A stretch of 64,000 nucleotides of DNA, from the NCBI GenBank assembly GCA_001586195.1, contig CP014609.1:3653501-3717500 (forward strand). Direction: 5' to 3'. Made by a program: the position numbers and the translations under genes. Source of the DNA: Solibacillus silvestris (lineage in GTDB: Bacteria; Bacillota; Bacilli; Bacillales_A; Planococcaceae). Position 1 is the first letter of the stretch. Every line of letters begins with the position of its first letter. The notes under the pieces were generated by a model. It saw only the letters and a program-made list of their open reading frames with translations, was not told the origin of the DNA and made no database searches. Shown one piece after another: positions 21,915-32,844 of the stretch.

Positions 21915-23746
21915 TCCCAATCCCCCGCTTCATCCAATTCATATGGCAATGTGAAGAATATCGTAGTGCCCTGGCCTTCCTCACTTTCTGCCCAAATTTT
22001 CCCGCCGTGTGCTTCAATCATTTCACGAGCAATTGCAAGACCTAAACCTGTTCCACCCATCGACCTTGCTCTTGCTCGGTCTACACGATAGAAGCGATCG
22101 AAAATTCGCGTTACATTTTCTTTCGGAATTCCCATACCATCATCTGAAATCATAACGCGAATCATATTATCATGAACGGTAAAACCAAAACGAATATTGC
22201 CGCCATCCGGAGAATATTTCAGTGCATTTGAAATAATATTATCGATCACCTGTGTAAGCTTATCGGTATCAATATCAACAAAATAGCTCTTTTCTGGAAG
22301 CAATCGGATAAATTCTACATTCTGTGACTTCGACATTTCAAAACGGTCAATAATTTGCGTGAAAAACTTATTAAATTCAACAAACTCCAGATTCAGTTCA
22401 TATTCCTGGCTGTCCATTTTTGATAATTGTAGCAAATCATTTACAAGGCGTATCATACGCTCTGTTTCAGTTTGCGTAACGTTTAAAAATGTCGGCGCTA
22501 TATTTTCATCTTTCCATGCACCTTCTGCAAGTGCTTCTAAATAACTCCGCATCGTCGTTAACGGCGTACGCAATTCATGGGAAACATTCGCAACAAATTC
22601 ACGACGCTCCATATCAATTTTTTCCTGTTCGGTAATATCATGCAATACCGTAATCAGACCATTTACAAAACCTGTTTCCTTTTGAATTACAGAAAAGTTT
22701 GCACGTAACACATACGGTGCATCATTCATACTAAAATCAAGATTCACAGAATCTTTCATATGAATCAAGTCTTCAAAACTATACTCCTGGTCTAAGCGTA
22801 ATACCGATGCAATCGGGCGGTTTAAAGTTGTTTCACGTGAATCATGAAGCAATTCCAATGCCGGATCATTAATCAATATAATTTTCCCTTTGCGGTCTGT
22901 GGCTATTACACCATCTGTCATGTTACTAAGTACACTTGCCAGTTTTCGGCGTTCAGCCTCTGTCGTGGATTGTGCTTCCTGCAGACGATTGGTTAAATGA
23001 TTGAAGGCAATGGCTAACTGACCTATTTCATCTGTTCCGTATACACGCACTTTCCTTGCATAATTTCCTTTTGACATTGCCTGAGCCTGTTTTCGCATAT
23101 CGGAAATAGGGCGAGTAATAGTTCGCGCAACTAAAATTCCTAATATAATGGTAATAGCAAGCGATACTGCAATACCTGCCGCAAAAATCCGGTTAATTTC
23201 ATTTAGTTGCTCGTATACCTTTTCAATATTCGATTGAACGTAAATGACGCCTTTCAAATCCTCTTTAGATCCCACATTATCCATAATAGGAACAGCTAAT
23301 ATCCATATGCGCTGTCCTGTATCCCGATCCAATGAAATCTTATCCAACAGTGTTTCGGAAGACGCGGCCTGTTGTATAATTTCCTCATTTATACGCTGAC
23401 CAACAATTGCCTGGTCGTCTTCGGAAGTAGCCAATATACGGTCGTGACGGTCCACTACATTGATTTTGTTAATATCTTCTGTAGAAAACCCCTGCAAAAT
23501 CGGTTTTAAACTATCCTCTAATGAAGGCGGGGTATTTTCATCGCGTATCTTTAACATTTCTTCACGTACACTATAATGCACAAGCTCTATTCTTTGGCGA
23601 ATCGAATCTTGGAAATTCGTTTTTAAATTCGTCTCCAGCTGCTTTGAGAAATAAATACCTATAATTTGAAGAGCAATAATAATTAATAGGACATAAATCA
23701 ATACAAGCTTTACATGGATGGACTTAAAAAAGCTCACTTTTTGCAT
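21911..23746 (-). CDS. walK: Cell-wall sensor histidine kinase WalK
   Basis: A 611-residue kinase, the usual length. Helix one (about 14-32), an extracytoplasmic PDC-like sensor, helix two (about 183-205), HAMP, PAS (about 260-370), HisKA with His390 (NVSHELRTPLTT), and HATPase_c with DNIISNALKYSP, DDGMGIPKEN and GGTGLGLAIA. It phosphorylates WalR in response to wall state at the division site. Its ribosome site overlaps the last codons of walR. Confidence 0.97.
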   Translation of the reverse strand: MQKVSFFKSIHVKLVLIYVLLIIIALQIIGIYFSKQLETNLKTNFQDSIRQRIELVHYSVREEMLKIRDENTPPSLEDSLKPILQGFSTEDINKINVVDRHDRILATSEDDQAIVGQRINEEIIQQAASSETLLDKISLDRDTGQRIWILAVPIMDNVGSKEDLKGVIYVQSNIEKVYEQLNEINRIFAAGIAVSLAITIILGILVARTITRPISDMRKQAQAMSKGNYARKVRVYGTDEIGQLAIAFNHLTNRLQEAQSTTEAERRKLASVLSNMTDGVIATDRKGKIILINDPALELLHDSRETTLNRPIASVLRLDQEYSFEDLIHMKDSVNLDFSMNDAPYVLRANFSVIQKETGFVNGLITVLHDITEQEKIDMERREFVANVSHELRTPLTTMRSYLEALAEGAWKDENIAPTFLNVTQTETERMIRLVNDLLQLSKMDSQEYELNLEFVEFNKFFTQIIDRFEMSKSQNVEFIRLLPEKSYFVDIDTDKLTQVIDNIISNALKYSPDGGNIRFGFTVHDNMIRVMISDDGMGIPKENVTRIFDRFYRVDRARARSMGGTGLGLAIAREMIEAHGGKIWAESEEGQGTTIFFTLPYELDEAGDWE

Positions 23747-23751
23747 GTATT

Positions 23752-24465
23752 TTACTCCTGTTCAGGGTTTCGTAAGTAATAGCCTACTCCTCGTCTCGTA
23801 ACAATCCATAAAGGGTGACTTGGATTATCTTCAATTTTTTCACGTAAACGGCGGATTGTTACATCCACTGTTCGTACATCACCGAAATAATCATAACCCC
23901 ATACTGTTTGCAGCAAATGCTCACGCGTCATTACTTGACCAATATGTTTTGCTAAATAATGCAGTAATTCAAATTCGCGGTGTGTTAATTCAATTGACTC
24001 GTCACGCTTTAATACTAAATAGGCATCTGGCTGAATTGTTAAAGAGCCTACTACAATATCATTCGTTTCCGCCTGTGCTTCTTCTATTTGAGCAGGCACA
24101 TTTAATCTGCGCATATTCGCTTTTACACGGGCGATTAGTTCACGTGTACTGAACGGCTTTGTTACATAATCGTCAGCACCCATTTCCAGTCCTAGCACTT
24201 TATCGATTTCCGACCCTTTTGCCGTTAGCATAATAATTGGGAAATCATATTTTTTGCGTACTTCACGACATACTTCCATGCCGTCACGTTTAGGTAACAT
24301 AATATCCAGCAACATTAAATCCGGCTGTTCCTCTTCTACTCTTTGAAGCGCTTCGTCCCCATCGTATGCACAAATGACGCGATAACCTTCTTTTATTAAA
24401 TTAAACTGCAAAATATCTGCAATCGGTTTTTCATCGTCTACAACTAATATCGTTTTATCCATCAT
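23752..24465 (-). CDS. walR: OmpR-family response regulator WalR
   Basis: A 237-residue regulator with a receiver domain (acidic VVDDEKP pocket, phospho-acceptor Asp54 in LLDIMLP, Lys in TKPFS) and a winged-helix DNA-binding domain ending with [12 protein letters not shown]. It controls autolysin and wall-remodelling genes and is essential in most Firmicutes. It is the first gene of the walRKHIJ operon; ATG 24465 follows AGAGGAATTAG. Confidence 0.98.
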   Translation of the reverse strand: MMDKTILVVDDEKPIADILQFNLIKEGYRVICAYDGDEALQRVEEEQPDLMLLDIMLPKRDGMEVCREVRKKYDFPIIMLTAKGSEIDKVLGLEMGADDYVTKPFSTRELIARVKANMRRLNVPAQIEEAQAETNDIVVGSLTIQPDAYLVLKRDESIELTHREFELLHYLAKHIGQVMTREHLLQTVWGYDYFGDVRTVDVTIRRLREKIEDNPSHPLWIVTRRGVGYYLRNPEQE

Positions 24466-24585
24466 CTAATTCCTCTTTTCTCATAAATTCTCTATATAAT
24501 TATGAAAGGTTATCTTTTATTTTTACTATAACTACTCTATCATGCTTTGCAATTTGGTGCATTATACAGCTATATTGCTATGATT

Positions 24586-24599
24586 ATTTTCCGGGAAAT
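24586..24599. promoter_or_regulatory. Candidate Noc-binding site (NBS)
   Basis: The palindrome ATTTTCCGGGAAAT differs by one base from the published Noc consensus ATTTCCCGGGAAAT. It lies in the 236-bp region upstream of walR. Noc is encoded in this window. Confidence 0.5.
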
Positions 24600-24664
24600 A
24601 TTCCACCCATATAAGAATTTTTTTTGAATTTTACCCATTAAATTAATTAATGACCGTATTATAG

Positions 24665-24697
24665 AAAAAGCAGCCCAAAACTCCGCTTGGACTGCTA
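24665..24697 (-). terminator. Intrinsic terminator of the M23 hydrolase gene
   Basis: AGCAGTCC pairs with GGGCTGCT, followed by TTTTTC on the minus strand, a few bases after the stop. Confidence 0.7.
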
Positions 24698-24701
24698 AAA
24701 A

Positions 24702-26171
24702 TTAATTTAAATATGATAACGGGTTTACTTCTGTACCGTTCTTATGAATTTCGAAATGTAAATGTGTACCTGTTGAACGTCCTGTTGAACCCATTTGCCC
24801 TAAAGCGGAACCTTGTTCAACTACTTGTCCAACTTCTACGTCAATACGAGATAAATGAGCATATAACGATTCAAAACCGTTTTTATGGTTAACCACAACA
24901 TAATTTCCGTATGTTGAATGCTTACCTGCAGTTTTAACAACACCGTTATCCGATGCTTTTATCGTATAGTTTGATGGTCGGGCAATATCGATTCCGTAGT
25001 GGTAACGTCCCCAACGCTCTCCCATATTACTTGATATATAGCCACCAACTGCAGGCCAAGCAAAGGTACCTGTACCAACAGAAGGGATTACTTTAGTTCC
25101 GACAACAACAACACGATCTTCAGGCTCGGCTACTACATTTGCCTCTGATTGTATTCTTTCCGTTCGGACACCATTCTCTTCAGTAATTAAGTAGGAAACT
25201 TCCTTTTTGCCCTTTTCGCCTTCCTGCTTAACTACTTTTTTGCCTTTAAGCATTGTTTCATCTTCTTTAACGATTTTCGCAAAGTCGATTCCCTCTACTT
25301 TTTTCTTTTCATAAACTGCCTTTACCGTAACAAACGGTTTTTGTACTGTTACGTTAACTTGTTCGCCTATACGCAGGACAGTGTCTGCTTTAAGTGTGGG
25401 ATTGATTTTTAATAAGTCAGCAGTTGTTAAATTGTGAGCTTTTGCAATCGAACCTAACACATCTCCTGCTTTTACCGTATATACTTTTTGCTCTAATGCA
25501 CCTGTTTGTAAAAGCTGTACCGCTTGTTTGGCTGAGACAATCTCCGCCGGCTCGGCTAACACTTCATCTCCTGTAATCGGAGCTGATAATGTAAGATCAA
25601 CCAGGCGTGTTTCATCATCCTTCAATTCGGGTATAGAATCTTTAGTAGCATTGTTTTGTAATTCTTTTAAATCGTTTTGTGACACAAACTGAAGCTTTAA
25701 TCCGTCAATTACAGCTTCGAACTCTTCTCTATCCTTCACTGATGCAACGACTGTTTCCCCTACTTTTAGGGAATGGGCTTTTGCCTGAACAGTTATTGCT
25801 TCCTGAAGGTTTTTTAATGTCTGCTCTTCATTAGCTTCGACTGTAAATACCTGCTCTGGGATGATTGAGATATCGGCGCCAGCGTCAATTGTTAAATCTT
25901 CATATTGTTCGCTTGCCTCTTGTTCTTTTTGCTCGACAATCTCATTTACTGTTGCTTCATCTGCAACAGAACCTACGTATGTATCAGCTACATAAACGTG
26001 GAAAACTTTAGCGAATTTTTCTTTATCTGTTTCATTCGCGAAACCTATATTGAATGTCACTGTAGAAACAAGTAATGCAAATAATGTTGCCATTTTAAGT
26101 TTTCTATTATGACGATTCATTAGACTTACATTACGTTTTTTTAAGTCTAACTTGTTTCCTTTTGAACTCAT
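24702..26171 (-). CDS. Secreted LysM-G5-M23 peptidoglycan endopeptidase
   Basis: A 489-residue exported protein. A long basic N-terminus with a hydrophobic helix (about 27-46) acts as signal or anchor; an uncharacterised region (50-230) follows, then LysM (about 231-275, VYTVKAGDVLGSIAKAHNLT), a G5-like domain (about 282-358) and an M23 domain (about 370-489) with the zinc ligands of HYGIDIA and THLHFEIH. It should cut peptide cross-links in the wall. It lies directly upstream of walR; regulation by WalR is plausible. Start: ATG 26171 after AAAGGAGC. Confidence 0.92.
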   Translation of the reverse strand: MSSKGNKLDLKKRNVSLMNRHNRKLKMATLFALLVSTVTFNIGFANETDKEKFAKVFHVYVADTYVGSVADEATVNEIVEQKEQEASEQYEDLTIDAGADISIIPEQVFTVEANEEQTLKNLQEAITVQAKAHSLKVGETVVASVKDREEFEAVIDGLKLQFVSQNDLKELQNNATKDSIPELKDDETRLVDLTLSAPITGDEVLAEPAEIVSAKQAVQLLQTGALEQKVYTVKAGDVLGSIAKAHNLTTADLLKINPTLKADTVLRIGEQVNVTVQKPFVTVKAVYEKKKVEGIDFAKIVKEDETMLKGKKVVKQEGEKGKKEVSYLITEENGVRTERIQSEANVVAEPEDRVVVVGTKVIPSVGTGTFAWPAVGGYISSNMGERWGRYHYGIDIARPSNYTIKASDNGVVKTAGKHSTYGNYVVVNHKNGFESLYAHLSRIDVEVGQVVEQGSALGQMGSTGRSTGTHLHFEIHKNGTEVNPLSYLN

Positions 26172-26305
26172 GATAAAGCTCCTTTCGACTAGATCTGTTC
26201 TATAAAAAAATGTTTGTATATTCTTTTAATAACTCGCAATGGTCAAAAAACACACTTCGCTAATGTATCATATTTCACATTTCAAATGAACCGCTCCAGT
26301 CTTTT

Positions 26306-26322
26306 TGTAATGTAAATGTATT
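26306..26322 (+). promoter_or_regulatory. Possible WalR-like box upstream of the M23 gene
   Basis: TGTAAT-N5-TGTATT matches the WalR direct-repeat consensus (TGTWAH-N5-TGTWAH) at 11 of 12 positions, 135 bases upstream of the hydrolase start, but on the strand opposite to the gene. Low confidence. Confidence 0.25.
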
Positions 26323-26409
26323 ATTATCTAAAAATTTGTTACATTTTTATTAGTTAAAATAGTATATTCATCCTCTTAGTATCCTCTTTTTCATTTTATT
26401 AGAAATAAT

Positions 26410-26451
26410 AAAAAAGTGTATTAAAAGCCTGTTAGACCTTTAATACACTTT
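26410..26451 (-). terminator. Intrinsic terminator of purA
   Basis: AAGTGTATTAAA pairs with TTTAATACACTT, followed by TTTTATTATT on the minus strand just after purA. Confidence 0.8.
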
Positions 26452-26465
26452 TATATTCAAACCGG

Positions 26466-27752
26466 TTATTTCCAGATTTCACTTACGATATTCGTTTGCT
26501 CACGTGAAGGGCCTACTGAGAATGTCATTAATGAAATACCTGTAAGCTCTACAATGCGGTGTATATAATTTTTCGCATTATCAGGCAACTCATCAAATGT
26601 CCGAACATTCGTCACATCTTCTGACCAACCTGGCAGTTCTTCATAAACAGGTTTACACTGTTTAATGATTTCCAGGTTCGCCGGGTATTCAGTAATTTGT
26701 TCTCCGTTATATTCATACGCTGTACAAATTTTGACCGTTTCAAGACCTGATAATACATCAATAGAATTTAATGCTAAATCCGTAATTCCCGAAACCCGGC
26801 GTGAATGGCGAACAACGACCGAGTCAAACCAACCAACACGACGTGGGCGGCCAGTTGTTGTACCATATTCACGCCCTACTTCCCGAATTTGCTGACCAAT
26901 TTCATCATGAAGTTCAGAAGGAAATGGACCATCTCCAACACGAGATGTATATGCTTTACAAACGCCAACGACGCGTTCTACTGCTGTTGGACCAACTCCT
27001 GATCCAATTGCTATCCCGCCTGCCACTGGATTTGAAGAAGTTACATATGGATAAGTACCTTGATCGACATCAAGCATAATCCCTTGGGCCCCTTCAAACA
27101 GCACTTTACCGCCTTCTTCAATAACATCATTCAGCACTTTCGATGTATCCGTTACATATTGGGCAATTTCCTGACCATAAGCAAAGTATTCCTCGAAGAT
27201 ATCATCAAATTGTAATCCTTCTACTTCATAAAACTTTGTAAATAAGCGATTTTTTAATGTTAAATTTGCGCGTAATTTCTTTTCAAATGTTTCTTTATCT
27301 AATAGGTCTGCTACACGAATCCCGATCCGGGCAACTTTATCTTGGTAGCATGGACCAATTCCTTTTGCTGTTGTGCCTATTTTTTCATCACCACGTGCCT
27401 GTTCCTCTGCAATATCCTGATAAATGTGATACGGCAAAATTACATGTGCACGATTGGAAATTCTTAAATTCGATGTATCAATTCCTCTAGCTTGCAGTCC
27501 TTTTAATTCCGTTACTATTGATTTCGGATTAAGAACAACACCATTTCCTATAACCGAAAGCTTCTCCGGATAAAAAATTCCTGAAGGGATTAAATGCAAT
27601 TTATATGTTTCTTCACCAATCTTTATTGTGTGACCCGCGTTATCCCCACCAGCATAACGTGCGATTGCATCTGCTCTTTTTGAAAGGAAATCTGTAATTT
27701 TACCTTTTCCTTCGTCTCCCCATTGCGTACCTACTACAACTACAGCTGTCAT
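26466..27752 (-). CDS. purA: Adenylosuccinate synthetase PurA
   Basis: A 428-residue enzyme of standard length. It joins IMP and aspartate with GTP to make adenylosuccinate, the committed step to AMP. Visible motifs are the N-terminal [12 protein letters not shown] loop, the catalytic GDNAGHT segment, [20 protein letters not shown] and the C-terminal [10 protein letters not shown]. It is a single gene between dnaB and the M23 hydrolase, as in other Bacillales. Start: ATG 27752 after GGAGGTGCAC. Confidence 0.98.
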   Translation of the reverse strand: MTAVVVVGTQWGDEGKGKITDFLSKRADAIARYAGGDNAGHTIKIGEETYKLHLIPSGIFYPEKLSVIGNGVVLNPKSIVTELKGLQARGIDTSNLRISNRAHVILPYHIYQDIAEEQARGDEKIGTTAKGIGPCYQDKVARIGIRVADLLDKETFEKKLRANLTLKNRLFTKFYEVEGLQFDDIFEEYFAYGQEIAQYVTDTSKVLNDVIEEGGKVLFEGAQGIMLDVDQGTYPYVTSSNPVAGGIAIGSGVGPTAVERVVGVCKAYTSRVGDGPFPSELHDEIGQQIREVGREYGTTTGRPRRVGWFDSVVVRHSRRVSGITDLALNSIDVLSGLETVKICTAYEYNGEQITEYPANLEIIKQCKPVYEELPGWSEDVTNVRTFDELPDNAKNYIHRIVELTGISLMTFSVGPSREQTNIVSEIWK

Positions 27753-27891
27753 CTATGTGCACCTCCGACGAATGATTCACCTAATGAAAATTATATATTA
27801 AGTATTTCATTCTTTTTCATAAGAATTTACCTTTTAATTCCTTAATGATGAAACATGAACATTTTAACAATTCCAAATCCTAAATGTCAAC

Positions 27892-27938
27892 AAAAAACAC
27901 GAACGTACACATTAAACTAATGTGAAACGTTCGTGTTT
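27892..27938 (-). terminator. Intrinsic terminator after dnaB
   Basis: AAACACGAACGT pairs with ACGTTCGTGTTT around an inner CACATTA/TAATGTG stem, followed by TTTTG on the minus strand. Confidence 0.8.
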
Positions 27939-27943
27939 AAGGT

Positions 27944-29296
27944 TTATTCCTCTCGTGGAGGTGGGGTAAATTCTAGATTTAAGAACTTATTGTACTCTTT
28001 ACGGAATGCCAAGCTTACCGTGCCTGTTGGACCGTTACGTTGTTTTGCAATAATGATTTCGATAATATCCTTACTTTCCGATTCTTTATCGTAGTAATCA
28101 TCACGGTATAAGAAGGCTACGATATCGGCATCTTGCTCAATCGAACCAGATTCACGCAAGTCACTCATCATCGGTCGTTTATCTTGACGTTGCTCTACAC
28201 CACGCGACAGCTGTGATAGGGCAATTATAGGTACCTTTAGTTCACGCGCTAAACCTTTTAATGAACGGGAAATTTCCGATACTTCCTGCTGACGGTTCTC
28301 TCCTGGTTTACCGCTACCTAAAATAAGCTGCAAGTAATCGATCATAATCATTCCTAAACCGTTTTCCTTAGCTAATCGTCGGCATTTGGCACGTATATCT
28401 GTCATGCGCACACCCGGAGAGTCATCGATGTAAATACCGGAATTTGATAAACTTCCCATAGCCATTGTCAGCTTGCTCCAGTCCTCTGTTTCTAAAGCGC
28501 CTGTACGCAAGCGTTGTGCATCGATATTACCTTCTGCACATAACATACGCATGACAAGCTGGTCTGCTCCCATTTCAAGAGAGAAAATCGCTACATTTTC
28601 ACGGGCCTTTACAGCAACACTTTGGGCTACGTTTAAGGCAAAGGCTGTTTTACCAACCGATGGACGGGCTGCCACAATAATTAAATCGTTGCGTTGGAAA
28701 CCTGCCGTCATCTTGTCCAAATCACGGAAACCGGTAGGAATACCTGTCACATCCCCCTCACGTGACTGGAGCTGTTCAATATTATCAAATGTTTGAACGA
28801 GTACATCTTTTACGTGCTTAAAATCGCCCGCATTTTTACGGTTCGAAACTTCAAGCATTTTCTTTTCAGCTTCTGCTAAAAGAATTTCTACCTCATCTTC
28901 GCGCGTATATCCATCATCTGCAATTTTAGATGCAACGCGAATAAGGCGACGTAAAATCGCCTTTTCCTCTACTATCTTTGCGTAATGTGCAATATTGGCA
29001 GCCGTCGGAACAGCACTCGCCAATTCCGTAATATAGCTTAATCCGCCGATATCCTCGAGCTCTTTTTTTGCTGATAATTCTTCCGTTACAGTGACAAGAT
29101 CAATTGCTTTTCCCTGATCGCTCAAGTTCAGCATCGTTTGGAAAATCTTTTGATGGGCAATATGATAAAAATCATCTGCTATAACAATTTCGGATGCTGT
29201 TATTAGAGCTTGTGGTTCAAGGAAAACGGCTCCAATGACCGATTGTTCCGCTTCACTATTATGTGGAGGAACACGGTCCATCATGGATTCGTTCAT
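27944..29296 (-). CDS. dnaB: Replicative DNA helicase (DnaB; B. subtilis DnaC)
   Basis: A 450-residue hexameric helicase of usual length. The N-terminal helicase-binding domain starts DRVPPHNSEAEQSVIGAVFLE; the RecA-like core has Walker A ARPSVGKTAFALN, Walker B MIMIDYLQLI and the arginine-finger-containing C-terminus. There is no intein. It unwinds DNA 5' to 3' ahead of the fork. It is the last gene of yybS-gdpP-rplI-dnaB. Confidence 0.98.
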   Translation of the reverse strand: MNESMMDRVPPHNSEAEQSVIGAVFLEPQALITASEIVIADDFYHIAHQKIFQTMLNLSDQGKAIDLVTVTEELSAKKELEDIGGLSYITELASAVPTAANIAHYAKIVEEKAILRRLIRVASKIADDGYTREDEVEILLAEAEKKMLEVSNRKNAGDFKHVKDVLVQTFDNIEQLQSREGDVTGIPTGFRDLDKMTAGFQRNDLIIVAARPSVGKTAFALNVAQSVAVKARENVAIFSLEMGADQLVMRMLCAEGNIDAQRLRTGALETEDWSKLTMAMGSLSNSGIYIDDSPGVRMTDIRAKCRRLAKENGLGMIMIDYLQLILGSGKPGENRQQEVSEISRSLKGLARELKVPIIALSQLSRGVEQRQDKRPMMSDLRESGSIEQDADIVAFLYRDDYYDKESESKDIIEIIIAKQRNGPTGTVSLAFRKEYNKFLNLEFTPPPREE

Positions 29297-29308
29297 TGTT
29301 GTCGCTCC

Positions 29309-29755
29309 TTACTCTTCAATTACATGTACCTTTAAAGTAGCCTTTACATCTTGATGTAACTTCACTGGTACATTGGCAAATCCTAATGAACGAAGTCCTT
29401 CATTACAATCCATTTTACGTTTGTCTACTTTAAAACCATGTTTCTTTTGTAGTGCATCTGCAATTTGCTTTGTAGATACCGAACCAAATAGGCGACCACC
29501 TTCACCTGATTTCGCTTTTACTTCTACTGTGATTGCTTCTAATTGCTCTTTTAAATCTTTCGCTGCCTGCAACTCTGCTGCCGCATTTTTTTCTTCTAAT
29601 CGCTTTTGACCTTGCAGTTCGCTAATTGCTTGGTTATTAGCTTCTTTTGCATAACCGTTTTTAATTAAAAAGTTGCGTGCATAACCTTCTGCTACTTCTT
29701 TAATTTCACCTTTTTTGCCTTTACCTTTTACGTCTTTTAAAAATACTACTTTCAT
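29309..29755 (-). CDS. rplI: 50S ribosomal protein L9
   Basis: A 148-residue L9 of standard size. The N-terminal rRNA-binding fold begins [17 protein letters not shown] and contains [12 protein letters not shown]; a long connecting helix and a C-terminal domain with [16 protein letters not shown] follow. Its ATG overlaps the gdpP stop by four bases (ATGA), so the two are translationally coupled. Confidence 0.98.
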   Translation of the reverse strand: MKVVFLKDVKGKGKKGEIKEVAEGYARNFLIKNGYAKEANNQAISELQGQKRLEEKNAAAELQAAKDLKEQLEAITVEVKAKSGEGGRLFGSVSTKQIADALQKKHGFKVDKRKMDCNEGLRSLGFANVPVKLHQDVKATLKVHVIEE

Positions 29756-31734
29756 GATTCTTTACTCCCTTCAATTACTTCATTAATTGCTTCATATAAA
29801 TACTTTTTCACTTCGTCAATGGATTGTGCTTCCATTTGGGTAGCGGCATTTGTTAAATGACCTCCACCGCCAAGCCTTTCCATGACAAGCTGGACATTTA
29901 CTTCTCCTAATGAACGTGCACTAATACCAATTAATCCATCATTGCGATGAGCAATGACAAACGAGGCACCGACATCCTTCATTGTAAGTAAAATATCTGC
30001 CGTTTGTGCGATTAGTACGGAATCGTATATTTTTGAATCTTCACCATTTGCAATCGCAATTCCTGCAAACGGAAATTCAACAGTTTGAATAATTTTTGAA
30101 CGGGCGACATATGTTTCTACATCTTCTTTTAACAGACGTTGAATCAGCACGGTATCAGCACCAAATGTTCGTAAATACGAAGCGGCTTCAAATGTACGCG
30201 CCCCTGTTCTTAATGTAAAGCTTTTTGTATCGACTATAATACCAGACAATAATGCTGTTGCTTCAAGCGGCAATAACTTTTCATTTTGAGGCTGGTATTC
30301 TAGCAGCTCCGTAACGAGTTCTGCTGTAGATGATGCATATGGCTCCATATATACTAACGTCGGATTATTGATGAATTCTTCTCCGCGACGGTGATGATCG
30401 ATGACAACAACCTTATCTGTTCTGCTTAATATTCGGCTATCAATTACCATGCTCGGCTTATGTGTATCGACAATGACTACAAGTGATTTTGGAGTTATTT
30501 TAGATAAAGCTTCGTCCGGTGTAATAAAGCGATCGTAAAAATCGGTTTTTTGCTCCAACTCGGTCATTAAGCGGTCTACACTTCCTCGAACTTCATCAAA
30601 ATTGACTACGACAAAGCCTTCAATCCCGTTCATCGCAACCATTTTGCGTACACCGACAGAGGCTCCTATCGAGTCCATATCCGGGCTTTTATGACCCATC
30701 ACGAAAACACGGTCACTATCTTGTATTAAATCACTTAGCGCATGTGATATTACACGTGCACGTACTCTTGTGCGCTTTTCAACAGGGTTTGTTTTGCCCC
30801 CATAAAAGCGAATCTTACCATTGGACTGCTTAATGGCAACTTGGTCACCACCACGACCTAGAACTAGATCAAGTCCCGACTGTGCTAATTGCCCAAGCTC
30901 TACAAGTGATTGGGAACCTGCTCCAATTCCGATACTTAATGTTAATGATAAATTTTTCTGCATCAACGTTCGTTCCCGGATGACGTCTAAAATTGAAAAT
31001 CGCTTCTGCTCAAGCTCCGATAAAATCGATTCATTTAACACAGCCATGTAACGGTCCGATGCAATTCTTTTAACAAAAATATCATAATGTGCTGCCCATT
31101 CATTAATAATCGATGTCATCATCGTGTTGGTGACGCTTCGTGCCTGGTCATCCATGCCCGAAGTAAGCTCATCATAATTATCGATAAATAAAATTGCAAG
31201 TACTGTACGGTCCGCCATATATTGCTTTTCAATCTGTACTTGTTTTGTAATATCAAAGAAGTAAAAAAGTTTCTCTTCTTCTTTGTAATAAATATGATAT
31301 TTGCGATCATTAATAGCAATGACCGTTTCATTTTTTTGTTCCTGATTAACAAGTATAGGCAGCTCTTCTGATATCATTTCCAGTTCATATCCGACTAGCG
31401 ATTCTTGCTGTAGGACGCGAAGCATAAACGGATTCGCCCATTCCACCGTCATTTCATCATTCATTAAAAGGATTCCGAATGGCATTTCCAGAAATGCCTC
31501 TTTTCCAACATCCTCCATCCGGTAAGAAAGTGTTTGAATATGCTTTTCAGTTTCTACATATGTTAATAATTCAACTTTTACCGTGTAGTAAGCTGCTACT
31601 GCATAAATAGCTATAAAGGCTATTCCCACCCATACATTCCACATCATAATAAGGATAGCTGCTACTGCACCAAGTAAAAATAATACTAATAGTGGATATC
31701 GAATTGGTCTTTTACGAAAAATCCCCATTCCCAT
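29752..31734 (-). CDS. gdpP: Cyclic-di-AMP phosphodiesterase GdpP
   Basis: A 660-residue membrane enzyme that hydrolyses c-di-AMP. Two N-terminal helices (about 10-50) are followed by a PAS-like haem-binding domain, a degenerate GGDEF domain, DHH ([32 protein letters not shown]) and DHHA1 with [12 protein letters not shown]. All DHH metal residues look intact. The chosen start is ATG 31734 after GAGGAGCTG; 15 extra upstream codons are open but lie over the ribosome site. It lies between yybS and rplI as in B. subtilis. Confidence 0.96.
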   Translation of the reverse strand: MGMGIFRKRPIRYPLLVLFLLGAVAAILIMMWNVWVGIAFIAIYAVAAYYTVKVELLTYVETEKHIQTLSYRMEDVGKEAFLEMPFGILLMNDEMTVEWANPFMLRVLQQESLVGYELEMISEELPILVNQEQKNETVIAINDRKYHIYYKEEEKLFYFFDITKQVQIEKQYMADRTVLAILFIDNYDELTSGMDDQARSVTNTMMTSIINEWAAHYDIFVKRIASDRYMAVLNESILSELEQKRFSILDVIRERTLMQKNLSLTLSIGIGAGSQSLVELGQLAQSGLDLVLGRGGDQVAIKQSNGKIRFYGGKTNPVEKRTRVRARVISHALSDLIQDSDRVFVMGHKSPDMDSIGASVGVRKMVAMNGIEGFVVVNFDEVRGSVDRLMTELEQKTDFYDRFITPDEALSKITPKSLVVIVDTHKPSMVIDSRILSRTDKVVVIDHHRRGEEFINNPTLVYMEPYASSTAELVTELLEYQPQNEKLLPLEATALLSGIIVDTKSFTLRTGARTFEAASYLRTFGADTVLIQRLLKEDVETYVARSKIIQTVEFPFAGIAIANGEDSKIYDSVLIAQTADILLTMKDVGASFVIAHRNDGLIGISARSLGEVNVQLVMERLGGGGHLTNAATQMEAQSIDEVKKYLYEAINEVIEGSKES

Positions 31735-31741
31735 CAGCTCC

Positions 31742-32689
31742 TCATTTCTGACTCTTTTCTTGAATGTAATTACGTGCATTAAAGCCTAAATCAACAATAC
31801 CTACTAAAATGACAAACGAATAGAGAGGTATTGCCAAAATTGTACTTAAAACTTTTATAAACTTCGGATAGCCAAAAGCATCAATGACAAAATGAATAAA
31901 TGAGATACCTTGTATTGTTAATAATACCCATAATACCATCGAAATATTTAGGATGATAATAGCCAATGACGAATCCGCCTCTGGACGAACGAATAAATTC
32001 ACCGATAAAACGATTAAATAATACCATAATACCGCTCGGGGTAAACGTAATTCACTAAACTTCGCAAATTTTGGAACGTCTACTTTTAAACGCTTTAAAA
32101 TCGGTAAATTAACGGTAATAATAATAAATGCCAAAAATAACATGGCAAATGTAATGGAAGCCGGAATTGTCATTTCCAACGTATCTAACATAGTATTCGC
32201 CAGATCCATTGTTTCTTTGGGCACAGGTTGTCCAGTCAGTTTTTCGGTCATTTTAATTGACTCCATATAGCTCGTCTTCATGAGCGCAATAGAATCTCGA
32301 ATAAAATCTACTTCAAACAAACGCAATGAAATTAAATACTGAATTGCAAATGTGAACAGCAGGACGATACTCGTTGAGATAAACATAAATACTTTACTTT
32401 TTTTATGATAAATAGCATCCCCTATCGCTACACCTGCTGCTGCAAAGATTAATGAAGCGGGTAGTAAAAGCAGTCCACCTATAAAAAAGGTAATAAATAC
32501 AGCAATCACTGCGACTAAAAGCGATGACTTTCGATTATAGTTTGCGCTATACCAAATCATCGGTAATGGAGCAATAATCGCCGCGATGATATTCGCCAAT
32601 GGAATATAAAATACGATTGCCATCAGCACAGTGAACAGCGCAATCATCATCGCACCATGTGCCAACTTTCTTGTTTGATTATTTTGCAT
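31742..32689 (-). CDS. yybS: YybS-family DUF2232 membrane protein
   Basis: A 315-residue protein with about eight hydrophobic helices, starting MQNNQTRKLAHGAMMIALFT, typical of YybS/DUF2232, whose N-terminal half resembles ECF transporter substrate components. Its function is not established. It is first in the yybS-gdpP-rplI-dnaB operon and ends seven bases before gdpP, whose ribosome site overlaps it. Confidence 0.88.
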   Translation of the reverse strand: MQNNQTRKLAHGAMMIALFTVLMAIVFYIPLANIIAAIIAPLPMIWYSANYNRKSSLLVAVIAVFITFFIGGLLLLPASLIFAAAGVAIGDAIYHKKSKVFMFISTSIVLLFTFAIQYLISLRLFEVDFIRDSIALMKTSYMESIKMTEKLTGQPVPKETMDLANTMLDTLEMTIPASITFAMLFLAFIIITVNLPILKRLKVDVPKFAKFSELRLPRAVLWYYLIVLSVNLFVRPEADSSLAIIILNISMVLWVLLTIQGISFIHFVIDAFGYPKFIKVLSTILAIPLYSFVILVGIVDLGFNARNYIQEKSQK

Positions 32690-32816
32690 GGAGAACCTTC
32701 CTTATCTGTTGTTCGTAAGACTTTATAATGCAACGATTATTTAAACCTAGTTATTACATTTGGTCGGCTTTTTGACCACTCTACTTTCAACTTTTCTCAC
32801 GTTTCTATTGTACCAT

Positions 32817-32844
32817 TTTTGCATGCCCAAACAAAATAACCGTC
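32817..32844 (-). promoter_or_regulatory. Candidate SigA promoter of the yybS operon
   Basis: On the minus strand TTGTTT (32844-32839), a 16-base spacer and TACAAT (32822-32817) stand about 125 bases upstream of yybS. The remaining sequence to 33120 has no convincing gene. Confidence 0.45.
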
